DNA of 64,000 bases from Sphingobacterium corticibacterium (lineage in GTDB: Bacteria > Bacteroidota > Bacteroidia > Sphingobacteriales > Sphingobacteriaceae), in contig NZ_SGIT01000002.1 in the NCBI RefSeq assembly GCF_004208525.1, positions 744,001-808,000 of the forward strand, written 5' to 3'. Of this stretch, positions 8,728-17,516 are shown piece after piece. The notes below the pieces were generated by a model. The model worked only from the letters and a program-made list of their open reading frames with translations. It had not been told where the DNA came from and ran no database searches. The number at the start of each line of letters is the position of its first letter. Within the stretch, counting starts at the first letter, position 1. A program made the position numbers and the translations under genes.

Positions 8728-11469
8728 TCAATAACGGAATAAACGCACAGGTCCTTTTAGACCGCTATCCATTAGTTTCCATTGACTTGCATCAAAATCT
8801 TTATAATCAATATTCACAAAATTGATCTCATGGTAATTACGCCACGACACCTTTCTTTTATCGAGGTCACGAATACGGTTTGCCATCAAATTCGCTACTT
8901 CAATGCGAATATCGTTCTTACCATTTTGTAACAGTTCTCCAATCTCCAGCGTAAACGGATGCGCCCATACGATACCGGCATCTTTCCCATTCACCCACAC
9001 TTGTGCACTTTCACCCACTGCTCCTAAATGCAATTGATAGCCTTTGTCCGACTTCTTGTCGATGGCAAAAGAGGTTTCATAAGCCGCTGTGCCGGAAAAC
9101 TTGTCGGCGACTGCATCTCCCCAAGTTGTCCAATAGCTTAGGGTGTTCAACGTTCGTGTTTTTGGTAATTGTGGCCCGCCGTGCAAGAAGCTTACCTTCC
9201 ACGGATGAATGAACACCTTTTCCTCCTGCGGCTGATCGATATAGCGGTAGTCCGTATCTACTTTATCCGTGTCGGACACATATACCACCCAAGCATAACC
9301 GGCGGGAATCTGCAAGCGAATAGCCCTGTTTTCTATCGGAAGATTAAAGATATCGTCCGTCTGCGGATCCAATAACGTATAATGCGTTCCTTCGCTGTTC
9401 AATCGAACAAACTGGTCTATTGTTTTATCGGTATGATTCACCAAGTAATAATACGTCCCGTTCTCCGTCACCCGTCTGTTAAATTTAAGTCCCGTACGGG
9501 CTAACCGTTCAGCATATAGTTGCTCTGTTTCCAGGGCCGAGTATACATCATTCGTCAGGTAGACTTTTCCCTCACCATAGGCTGTATATTGGTTTTCTTC
9601 CGTTCCATTAAAGTGGAGTGTCGCCAGTAAGTCGTTCAGTTTTTTGCGACGCGCTTCCTGATTCGCTAAACCGCCAACATCTTTCGGTAGCGTTTCAAAA
9701 ATGAGTGTGGCCCCATTCTTCGCTAATGACAATAGATTGTCGAGGGTTTCCTCCGAAAAATATTGTGTAGCGGGAATATAAATAACTTTGTATGGTCGCG
9801 CATTCTCCGCCGTTACGACCTGCTTGTTTTGAACGGTCGATTTAGCGAGAATAGCATCGGTTACAAAATCAAAACTATATCCCAAGCGCTGCAAAGACAT
9901 GCTTTGTTTGTAGAATTCAGTGGGGTGTAACCAGTCATCAACATGATGTACACTCAACGTCTTAAACGGAGCCTTTGTATCATGCCAGACATCATATATT
10001 GGCCAATAAATCAAGAGTTCATTATCGGCCTGTGTCGTCTGTAAGATAGACTGTACGCGGGTAATGTAGTTATTTAATCCCGGAAGGTGCGACCAGAACG
10101 AATTGTTGGTCGTAAAATTAACCGATGCGTAAAATAACCAGCCCGGATAAGGTACATCTTCGGGAGAATAGGTTGTTCCGTGATAAAATACATGGTTTAC
10201 ACCGGCTAAGAACAATTGCTCTACTTCTGGCTTTGCCTGCGAGAGGGAGGTTTTAAAATGCTCGGTAAGCCACGTAAACGTTTCGGATGACGTATATTTC
10301 TTGCCCGTGGTGTGTGTTGCCGAAGAAGCAAACTTAAACATCATCGGATCAGGATCAACATTCCGAACATCGGTGCTGTCCCGTCTCAAATCCGGAATAG
10401 CAAAAAAACTCGATCCAAAGGTTTCACATTCGGCAATATCGGTACTGGCATACAGATCGATCAAATTTCCCGGCGATCCATGTGCCTGGTTTTTCGATAG
10501 CGCGCGGTGTTGATTGGAAAACGAGGTAAAAGGAATCAAAAAGTTATCCTGAAGAATAGCACTCACGACTTCCCGATAATCTGATTTCACACGCTTTTCC
10601 CGCTCTTCATCATTCCCTTTTCCAGCAAAGTCTACTAAATACGCCTGTAATTTATATCCTTTTCTCTTTTCAAATTCTTCCAAAAAGCTATCTGTCCAGT
10701 TGGCGCCGTATACTTCATAACTGTCGTTAAAAAAAGCACGAAGCTGTATGTCCTTTCCATGAAAGGCTTTCTGGAAGTGATTAAAGTAGCGTTGTACAGG
10801 CTCTTTACCCAAGTGGTCTAGCGTGAATCCTTCGCCTCCGGGTGCCGCACGCTTTACTTTTTGGCGGGTACGCCCGGAGAAAAGGGCGATCACGCGGACG
10901 TTTTCCGGTGCTGTCCAGCTTCCCGACTGATCATGCATATGGTTGTCCAGATTAATCTCCTCTCCATTGGATTTATATGCGCGAAGAGCTTGTAGCTTAC
11001 TGAAGCTTTGCTTGGTATCACTTACCCCTAGTGGAAACGATATCGCCTGGCCTTTCTTCAGATCGATCTCATCTAAAAACAATTTAGTGGCCGCATGTTG
11101 TTCGTCTATTTGGGGGCCACCGAATGGCCAGCCTGTTCCTAAATTAATATCCACCCCCATCTGATGGCTTTTTGCCTGCTCCACCGTAAATGTCAGCATA
11201 TCCATCCATTTATCCGATAGGAAGGGGATATACCGATCTTCATATCCTTTTGCTCCATATATTGGTGTCACCTCTACCCCTCCGAAACCGGCTTCATCAA
11301 GTAGTTTTATCTCTCTGGACAGATTGGGTTTATCCACAGCGGAACCGAGCCACCACCAGCGTGTCCACGGCTTCATTTCCTTCGTTACGCCGGGCCACAA
11401 ATCTTGTGCCCATCCGGCAGAAGTCGCCATTCCACAACATAGCAATATCGCTAAAAATCTTTTCTTCAT
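8728..11469 (-). CDS. GH106 alpha-L-rhamnosidase
   Basis: 913 residues with a cleaved signal peptide (SAGWAQ, about residues 17-22). The N-terminal signature KPWTRWWWLGSAVDKPNL, GGVEVTPIYGAKGYEDRYIP and NLGTGWPFGGP marks GH106. Later segments (RAFFNDSYEVYGANWTDSF, LEEFEKRKGYKL) fit the catalytic TIM-barrel of the family, and a C-terminal beta-sandwich (LHLGAVGESAQVWVNGKDAG) follows. It hydrolyses alpha-L-rhamnosides; in RG-I work it removes the rhamnose exposed after GH105 action. It is the last gene of the operon, 8 nt after the rhamnose mutarotase gene, which fits rhamnose as its product. It is a paralogue of the partial gene at 1-838. Confidence 0.92.
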   Translation of the reverse strand: MKKRFLAILLCCGMATSAGWAQDLWPGVTKEMKPWTRWWWLGSAVDKPNLSREIKLLDEAGFGGVEVTPIYGAKGYEDRYIPFLSDKWMDMLTFTVEQAKSHQMGVDINLGTGWPFGGPQIDEQHAATKLFLDEIDLKKGQAISFPLGVSDTKQSFSKLQALRAYKSNGEEINLDNHMHDQSGSWTAPENVRVIALFSGRTRQKVKRAAPGGEGFTLDHLGKEPVQRYFNHFQKAFHGKDIQLRAFFNDSYEVYGANWTDSFLEEFEKRKGYKLQAYLVDFAGKGNDEEREKRVKSDYREVVSAILQDNFLIPFTSFSNQHRALSKNQAHGSPGNLIDLYASTDIAECETFGSSFFAIPDLRRDSTDVRNVDPDPMMFKFASSATHTTGKKYTSSETFTWLTEHFKTSLSQAKPEVEQLFLAGVNHVFYHGTTYSPEDVPYPGWLFYASVNFTTNNSFWSHLPGLNNYITRVQSILQTTQADNELLIYWPIYDVWHDTKAPFKTLSVHHVDDWLHPTEFYKQSMSLQRLGYSFDFVTDAILAKSTVQNKQVVTAENARPYKVIYIPATQYFSEETLDNLLSLAKNGATLIFETLPKDVGGLANQEARRKKLNDLLATLHFNGTEENQYTAYGEGKVYLTNDVYSALETEQLYAERLARTGLKFNRRVTENGTYYYLVNHTDKTIDQFVRLNSEGTHYTLLDPQTDDIFNLPIENRAIRLQIPAGYAWVVYVSDTDKVDTDYRYIDQPQEEKVFIHPWKVSFLHGGPQLPKTRTLNTLSYWTTWGDAVADKFSGTAAYETSFAIDKKSDKGYQLHLGAVGESAQVWVNGKDAGIVWAHPFTLEIGELLQNGKNDIRIEVANLMANRIRDLDKRKVSWRNYHEINFVNIDYKDFDASQWKLMDSGLKGPVRLFRY

Positions 11470-11476
11470 CGTCGTT

Positions 11477-11788
11477 TTAATCTAAATGGAAAACTTTCGT
11501 TAATGGTATAGAGACAGGTGAAAAGTCGGCGTTAGTTTCCATAATATCTGCCATATATTTCCACCAGCGCTGTACAAGTTCCGTGTTTCCCAGTTCTTGG
11601 GACGAGTTACCGGTCAAACGTTGCACTGCAAAAAGGGTATCGGTTTCCTCATCCAAAAAAATAGTATAATCTGCTATGCCATTTTCTTTCAATAGTTCGA
11701 CCAATTCCGGCCAAATAGCGGCATGTCTCTTTTCATATTCTTCCTTCATCCCCGGTTTCAATTGCATTTTAAACGCTACCTTCTGCAT
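11477..11788 (-). CDS. rhaM: L-rhamnose mutarotase
   Basis: 103 residues, the usual length. It interconverts the alpha and beta anomers of L-rhamnose, speeding supply of the form used by the isomerase. Tyr18 and His22 in EEYEKRHAAIWPEL fall at the same positions as the catalytic residues of the Escherichia coli enzyme, and QRWWKYMADIM near the C-terminus is the other family motif. No signal peptide, so it is cytoplasmic. It lies between GH2 (4 nt gap) and GH106 (8 nt gap) inside an operon of exported enzymes, a sign that rhamnose is the expected end product. A second, fucose-type mutarotase is encoded at 24750-25154. Confidence 0.93.
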   Translation of the reverse strand: MQKVAFKMQLKPGMKEEYEKRHAAIWPELVELLKENGIADYTIFLDEETDTLFAVQRLTGNSSQELGNTELVQRWWKYMADIMETNADFSPVSIPLTKVFHLD

Positions 11789-11791
11789 AGT

Positions 11792-14740
11792 CTATTGTTT
11801 TTTATGGATATCTATTTCAATAATACTCAATCGTCCTTTTGCGCCGATATCATCCCGCGCCACGCCATCATCCAACTTCTTACCTCCGATTTCGGCATGT
11901 TGATTTTCCGCAGCAACAACCGAACTCCCTTTCAGCTGAATTTTCACCCGACGTCCTTCTGTACGTGGGATTTCTAATGTGTAATACCCTAATGTTGTTT
12001 CTGTATTTCCATCAAATACCAGCTTGTCATCGACGAAAACCTGTAACGGATAACTTCTGGATCTAAAGTTATTCAATTTTAGATCAATCTCGTCAATAAC
12101 CGATTTCTTGGCCAGGGTATATTCTATCCAGGCGTTTTGCAATGATCCATCGTTTACCCAGTCCGTCAGCTCATTATCATCATAGGAGGCTACTGCCATT
12201 TCTTGATTTGCGCCTGCCTGAACTTTCTGTATCGGCAAGGTTATACGCCGCTGCTTTAATGTTCGTTCTTGTAAACCCTCCCCTCTATCCAGATTTAAGG
12301 GCAATCCTATTCCGGCATTTTTGACAAAAAGCCCATTTTTATCCGAAATAGGAGATACTTCCCATACAAGGCTATCCGCCGTAAGGCCATTCGCCTGTGC
12401 GTGGATTTTCACTTCTCCTGCTTCACCAAACCGGGTACGCAGCATGATCCTGTTTACGCCCGCTTCTACTGGTAACGATTCAGAAAGGATGTAATTGTTA
12501 GGCCCTTGCGCAATACCTCCCCGCCAGTCCATAGGGCCTTCCCAACGGAAATCAATCATATTGGTTGCTGTGGGGCAACGTCTTCCCTCTTTATCCAGTA
12601 CTTCGACATCGACCAAAACCATGTCATTGCCATCGGCATATAAGCCGTTATCACCGTGCTTATAATTTAGTTTTACACGATAAGGCTCGCCTGCCGTTTG
12701 TATGATCTGCTCATTCAAGACATTATTATTTTCGTCATAAGAACGAGCTTTTAGTTCGCCCGCCGCAAAAGCAATTTGTGGAAAAGTAAACAGAAATTGG
12801 TAAGAGCGTTCGCCAAACCCCTGGCTCTGACCGTTCACCAAGAGCTCTACTTTCTCGCCCGCGCTCACCACATGTATATCCTTTTTTGTATCTGTTGGAT
12901 AATTCCAGTGACCGATGATATGGAGACCTTTCGGATCGGGATCTACCCAGCCGTTCCACATCACCTGATGTGCATAATACCCATCTTTAGGAATCCGCAT
13001 AGCGTCTACTTCACCACTTCGACGATAGTTCTCTTTACCTCTATAATGTGTATTGGAGTCGGAGAAAATAATATTCACACCGCCCGAACTGACACGTTTT
13101 CCCGTTCCCGGACGAACTTTCCAATATTCCCACCAGCGGCGAACCGTCTCCATGGCATGTTGATCCTGATTTCTGTTGTAGTCGCTGGCGTCGTTGCCTT
13201 TATACAAGGGCCCTTCTCCCTCCTTATGGAACGGATAGGTAAATTCATCCCAGTATTTACGCAAACCTTCATCGCGCATGTACTCGGTAGCAATCATCGG
13301 ATGCTTAGCACTTTTATTGATATAGAGCATCTCTCCACCGTACTCGGCCAGCTTGCTATCCAGCATTTCACGTGAGCCTATAGCCCGCCCACCATGCGGA
13401 TCATATTGGTCACGAATGGCCATCATCGCGGTCATGTGGTCTTCAGAGATGGATTCATTTCCACTTTCCCAAAACAAGACACTCGGACTGTTACGGTAGT
13501 AAATGATCGCATCTCGCATCAATTCTGTCCGTTGCTCCCATCGACGACCTTCCACGTCCCTTTCCGCATCTCCAGCAGGCAGCATTTGCATCAGTCCGAC
13601 CCGGTCGCAAGATTCCACGTCTTGACGCCAAGGTGCTACGTGCATCCAACGAACCAGATTCGCATTACTTTCCACCATCAACTTATTGCTGTAGTCACTC
13701 ACCCATGGGGCAACAGACAGCCCTACCGCGGGCCATTCATTGCTCGTTCGTTGGGCATATCCTTTCATCATCAATACCTGGTCGTTGAGATAGACCATAC
13801 CATCCCGAAATGCGGTTTTCCGGAAGCCTGTACGTGTATCAACCGCATCGATCGTTTCTCCACCAACTACCAATTTAGACGTTACCGTATATAGATAACC
13901 ATACCCCCAGTTCCAGAAATGCACATTGTCCATTTTTGACTGTACCTGGATGAGCCCTGTCGCTCCGGATTCCAATGAGAACGGATTTTCAAAGGTTTTT
14001 ACCAACACACCTTCAGCGTCTCGTACTTCCACCACAAACTGACCATTATACGTATCAGCTGTTTCGTTTTTTACTTCAGACGCTACATGGAGATCCAGCC
14101 TTTTTTTTGAAATATCTATGTTTTTTGCATAAACATATACGCCCTTAGTTTCCAAATTAGAATATAAAGGCAATGTTTGGTATACCCCACCCGTAAAATG
14201 AATCCATACATTTTTGGGAATACCGCCGTAATTCGCATTAAAATTCTTATCGTTCCATTGGAAAATGCTGTTGGTTGCATTTTCCCTATACCGCCAATCG
14301 TTATCGGTTCGAATAGCCAGGACATTTTCACCTTTTTTTAACACCTCTTTCGAGATGTCTAATCCCGCTGCCATGACACCGTTTTCGTGGCGGCCTATCC
14401 AGATACCGTTAAGATAAAATTCAGCTCCGAAACGTACGCCTTCAAATTCTAAAAATACCTTTTCTTGCGGAACATCATCCGGCAACGTAAATGTTTTACG
14501 GTACCAAACCACCGCTGTGCTGTGTTCGTGTATAGGCTTTGCAAACGCGTCGTCCTCATTCCAGGCGTGGGGCAGCGTAACTTCTTTCCATTCCTTATCG
14601 TCAAATGCAGTTTGCTTAGCGTCCGGTATATCGCCAATATGTAGTTTCCATGCGGCGTTAAAACTATAGGTTTGTCGGGGTTGTGCGGATATCACTAAAC
14701 CACACAACAAGATACCTACCGTTATACAAAGTTTTATCAT
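11792..14740 (-). CDS. GH2 family glycoside hydrolase (beta-galactosidase-like)
   Basis: 982 residues with signal peptide (ending near VISAQ). The order is a sugar-binding jelly roll (about 25-200), an immunoglobulin-like domain, a TIM barrel with acid/base Glu in FWESGNESI (about residue 429) and nucleophile Glu in PMIATEYMRDEG (about 486, compare the LacZ motif with EY), and then C-terminal beta domains including a discoidin-like segment with DEIDLKLNNFRSRSYP. GH2 members in RG-I loci usually remove beta-galactose or related sugars from side chains; exact specificity cannot be read. Fourth from the end of the RG-I operon, 34 nt after the GH105 stop. A second GH2 gene is at 43118-45985 and is clearly different. 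Confidence 0.88.
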   Translation of the reverse strand: MIKLCITVGILLCGLVISAQPRQTYSFNAAWKLHIGDIPDAKQTAFDDKEWKEVTLPHAWNEDDAFAKPIHEHSTAVVWYRKTFTLPDDVPQEKVFLEFEGVRFGAEFYLNGIWIGRHENGVMAAGLDISKEVLKKGENVLAIRTDNDWRYRENATNSIFQWNDKNFNANYGGIPKNVWIHFTGGVYQTLPLYSNLETKGVYVYAKNIDISKKRLDLHVASEVKNETADTYNGQFVVEVRDAEGVLVKTFENPFSLESGATGLIQVQSKMDNVHFWNWGYGYLYTVTSKLVVGGETIDAVDTRTGFRKTAFRDGMVYLNDQVLMMKGYAQRTSNEWPAVGLSVAPWVSDYSNKLMVESNANLVRWMHVAPWRQDVESCDRVGLMQMLPAGDAERDVEGRRWEQRTELMRDAIIYYRNSPSVLFWESGNESISEDHMTAMMAIRDQYDPHGGRAIGSREMLDSKLAEYGGEMLYINKSAKHPMIATEYMRDEGLRKYWDEFTYPFHKEGEGPLYKGNDASDYNRNQDQHAMETVRRWWEYWKVRPGTGKRVSSGGVNIIFSDSNTHYRGKENYRRSGEVDAMRIPKDGYYAHQVMWNGWVDPDPKGLHIIGHWNYPTDTKKDIHVVSAGEKVELLVNGQSQGFGERSYQFLFTFPQIAFAAGELKARSYDENNNVLNEQIIQTAGEPYRVKLNYKHGDNGLYADGNDMVLVDVEVLDKEGRRCPTATNMIDFRWEGPMDWRGGIAQGPNNYILSESLPVEAGVNRIMLRTRFGEAGEVKIHAQANGLTADSLVWEVSPISDKNGLFVKNAGIGLPLNLDRGEGLQERTLKQRRITLPIQKVQAGANQEMAVASYDDNELTDWVNDGSLQNAWIEYTLAKKSVIDEIDLKLNNFRSRSYPLQVFVDDKLVFDGNTETTLGYYTLEIPRTEGRRVKIQLKGSSVVAAENQHAEIGGKKLDDGVARDDIGAKGRLSIIEIDIHKKQ

Positions 14741-14774
14741 ATCATCAGGTCTTAATTATTTTCTTATATCGCTG

Positions 14775-15935
14775 CTATTTTTGGTTGTCCAACAGTCGGT
14801 ACACTTCTGTCCCGGCCAACAAAAAACAGCCGAGTCCGTAATCTTCAAAATCGGGTACGCTCGCATAGCTCACCGGCTGACCGTCTTTAGGTTCTTTGCC
14901 TGTTCCTTGCAGGTAGCCTAGGAAACCAGACGGGTGTACAGCTTCGTTTACCATGGCTTTCCATGCTTTCTCCATAGCAGGTCGGTAGGTTTCCTCGTCC
15001 AATAAACCCTGATTTATCCCCCAAGCCATACCATATACAAAAAGAGCCGTACCGCTGGTCTCGCGGCCACCAAAATTAGTGGGATCATGCATACTGACAT
15101 TCCAGAAGCCATCTTCCCGTTGCGTAGCCAACACACCTTCCATAAGATCCTTGAAATCCTGTAAATATTCTGCGCGATGCTGTTGATTTTCCGGAAGGAG
15201 ATCAAGCACCCGAACGAATGCAGCTACCACCCAACCGTTTCCACGCGACCAATAACAATCTTCGCCATTAGGTTCCTTATAAGGGGGAACAAAATCCTTG
15301 TCCCGCCACCATAGTTTATCTTCTCTATTATATAAACCGCCCCCTTCAACATCACGGGAATGTACGTACATTTTGTACATATAATCAAAGTACTGCTCAT
15401 CATCATACATAACACCCAATTTCGCATATATCGGCATTGCCATCTGAATAGCATCTATCCAGGTCCAGTCATCCACTTGTCCCGATGCGATGATAAAATC
15501 GATATTCTTCTTAATGTCTGCTATGCGTTCTGGCTGTGGATCTATTTCGTAAAGATCCAGATAGGTCTGACCGCAGTTTTGATCATCGCCATTACGGGTT
15601 TCGGTACCGTTACGCAATCCCCACGCATGATTATTGCCCCAGTCGACCGCATAATCATAATAGCGTTTATCAGGATCAACTTTATACAATGCCATCAACC
15701 CCTCGTAATATACACCTCTCGTCCAAATATTACTCGGACGCCAACGGGTGGTATAAATCGGTTTCTTCGTATCCGGCCATTTATTCATAAAATAGTTATT
15801 GGTTCGCCGCAAGACTTCCAATACCTCGTGCTTGTCTTCCTTTTTGGAAACCAGTTGCTTCTTGGATGCACAGGCACTCCAGAGAATAGTCATGACGACC
15901 AGCATACTATACATTATTCTTTTTCCGTTAGTCAT
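14775..15935 (-). CDS. GH105 unsaturated rhamnogalacturonyl hydrolase
   Basis: 386 residues, lipoprotein signal with ACAS (Cys near residue 22). The body is an (alpha/alpha)6 barrel typical of GH105/YteR: YYEGLMALYKV, NGDDQNCGQTY (about 115-125), DDWTWIDAIQMAMPIY with a candidate catalytic Asp in WID (about 161), YWSRGNGWV and ETSGTALFVYGMAWG. It removes the 4,5-unsaturated galacturonate left at the non-reducing end by rhamnogalacturonan lyases, by a hydration mechanism. Its place two genes after the PL11 lyase is the expected partnership. Probably anchored to the outer membrane or periplasmic. Confidence 0.92.
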   Translation of the reverse strand: MTNGKRIMYSMLVVMTILWSACASKKQLVSKKEDKHEVLEVLRRTNNYFMNKWPDTKKPIYTTRWRPSNIWTRGVYYEGLMALYKVDPDKRYYDYAVDWGNNHAWGLRNGTETRNGDDQNCGQTYLDLYEIDPQPERIADIKKNIDFIIASGQVDDWTWIDAIQMAMPIYAKLGVMYDDEQYFDYMYKMYVHSRDVEGGGLYNREDKLWWRDKDFVPPYKEPNGEDCYWSRGNGWVVAAFVRVLDLLPENQQHRAEYLQDFKDLMEGVLATQREDGFWNVSMHDPTNFGGRETSGTALFVYGMAWGINQGLLDEETYRPAMEKAWKAMVNEAVHPSGFLGYLQGTGKEPKDGQPVSYASVPDFEDYGLGCFLLAGTEVYRLLDNQK

Positions 15936-15957
15936 ATTATTTGCGTGTTATGCTACG

Positions 15958-16749
15958 TTATTTTTTCAAATATTTATTCAATCCTATTTCGGGATTTTTT
16001 TCCAAATAATCTGCTATCAACGACGCGTTCACTTCTGCCCCTGCTTTCAAGGTATGCGTATGATCTTTTGGTCCAAAAAATAAACGGCCTACCTCTTCCT
16101 TTCCGCGTTTCTCATATTCAGCGACAATCAAATCTTCCAAGGGGATGAAAAAAGCACCTATCTGTTGTGCGGCTTCTTTCGCCCATATGGCATAATCTGA
16201 TCGGATTACTTTATCTCCATCCCAACGATTGCGGGGAATAGGTGAGCATATAATCGCCGTAGCGCCTTTATCCCGAATATTTTTCACAAATACGCGTAGA
16301 TAGTATCCATAACTATAAACCATTTCTTTCTGTTGCAATAACGGATTTTTCACTTCTTGATAATCGTCACCGTTTCCTTTGATCGTACCGCGCGCGCGCA
16401 ACGTATCTACAATAGGACTCGCATCGTTATGCCCAAACTGCATAACAACATAATCGCCTGGCTGAATACTATCCAAAACCTGTTGCCACAGTTTTGGGTT
16501 GTTGTAAAATGTCCGGCTACTCGTGCCTCCTAATGCTTTATTCTGTAAGTCAATTTGTTGTAGGTTAAAATAATCTGCGATAAAACTACCCCATCCCCAT
16601 TGTCCATTGCCACCATCTCCTCGTCCGGTTTTTACGGTAGAATCTCCTATCAGAAAAAGAGTGGGTTTGTCTTTCTTTTCGACAAAAGAGCATAAGCTCC
16701 ATACGAATAAGACAAAGGATACCCCTATCATTATTTTGCTTTTCGTCAT
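15958..16749 (-). CDS. CE12-type rhamnogalacturonan acetylesterase (first of two)
   Basis: 263 residues of the SGNH/GDSL fold. Signal anchor near the N-terminus, then block I LFLIGDSTVK with Ser37, WGWGSFIADYF, the Asn block MQFGHNDASP and the C-terminal DHTHT with the Asp-His pair. It removes acetyl groups from RG-I galacturonate, opening the backbone to lyases. Its ATG overlaps the stop of the neighbouring CE12 gene by 4 nt (ATGA), implying translational coupling. The two copies are diverged (different lengths and a different loop after the Asn block), so they are not a recent duplication. Confidence 0.9.
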   Translation of the reverse strand: MTKSKIMIGVSFVLFVWSLCSFVEKKDKPTLFLIGDSTVKTGRGDGGNGQWGWGSFIADYFNLQQIDLQNKALGGTSSRTFYNNPKLWQQVLDSIQPGDYVVMQFGHNDASPIVDTLRARGTIKGNGDDYQEVKNPLLQQKEMVYSYGYYLRVFVKNIRDKGATAIICSPIPRNRWDGDKVIRSDYAIWAKEAAQQIGAFFIPLEDLIVAEYEKRGKEEVGRLFFGPKDHTHTLKAGAEVNASLIADYLEKNPEIGLNKYLKK

Positions 16750-17504
16750 TTTATATATTTTACTAATGGATGTTGTATATTTCTTAAACCTTCTATGACC
16801 GAAGCTGCATTCTCCATAGCTCCGTCATAATTCGTATGGGTATGGTCTCCCGGAAAATACTTCGTTTTTACCTGTTCTGGCCCAATATTATCGTATTTTT
16901 TGGCCGTAATTTCATTCAGATCGATAAAGGGCACCTGTTCCTCTTCTGCAATCTGCCTTGCCCAGAGCCCGAAATCCTGATTCGCGCGTTTCACGTTTCC
17001 TTGTTCATCCCATTGATTTCGCGGAATCATCGAAAGTAATATCGGATGGACACCTATCTGTTTAGCCTCGCGTACAAAACGACGTAAATTTTCGCCGTAA
17101 GTACGTACTATTTCCATTTCTCCACTCCCCCAATCCAATACAACAGAGTCTTGTCCGATTCCTCTTAACACGCCTCGATAGCCTTGCCGCGTCGTGTCCG
17201 GTTTACTGCCTTCGTTATGTCCAAACTGAATCAACAAGTAATCACCAGGTTTCATATTTTCTTTCACCCTATCCCAACGACCTTCTTTCCGAAAAGTACG
17301 TGTACTCCGGCCAGCCATGGCATGATTGGCCACAGTCACCTGTGTCGTATCCAAAAACGTCCCTAATAGCGAACCCCATCCCCAATACGCCTGATTGCTA
17401 TTCCTCACCGTGGAATCTCCAATCAAATAAATCGTCGGTCGATCCTGTATCCCGAAGGAAAAGAGACAGATACCCAATAATATGATCGTCAATTGCTTCA
17501 CCAT
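16746..17504 (-). CDS. CE12-type rhamnogalacturonan acetylesterase (second of two)
   Basis: 252 residues. Short signal peptide, then IYLIGDSTVRN with Ser31, YWGWGSLLGTFLD, IQFGHNEGSKPD and GDHTHTNYDGA, all SGNH/CE12 blocks. Same reaction class as its neighbour, with which it overlaps by 4 nt; the PL11 gene stops 13 nt upstream. Two different acetylesterases side by side suggest separate positions (O-2 and O-3) or chain lengths; this is inference. Confidence 0.9.
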   Translation of the reverse strand: MVKQLTIILLGICLFSFGIQDRPTIYLIGDSTVRNSNQAYWGWGSLLGTFLDTTQVTVANHAMAGRSTRTFRKEGRWDRVKENMKPGDYLLIQFGHNEGSKPDTTRQGYRGVLRGIGQDSVVLDWGSGEMEIVRTYGENLRRFVREAKQIGVHPILLSMIPRNQWDEQGNVKRANQDFGLWARQIAEEEQVPFIDLNEITAKKYDNIGPEQVKTKYFPGDHTHTNYDGAMENAASVIEGLRNIQHPLVKYIK

Positions 17505-17516
17505 CTGCTTGTAGCG

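Noticed and set aside
12776..13375. 199-codon plus-strand frame antisense to GH2
   Set aside because: Shadow of a well-supported GH2 coding region; composition and motifs are not protein-like.
15360..16148. 262-codon plus-strand frame antisense to GH105 and CE12
   Set aside because: It spans the junction of two real genes on the other strand and shows no family motif.
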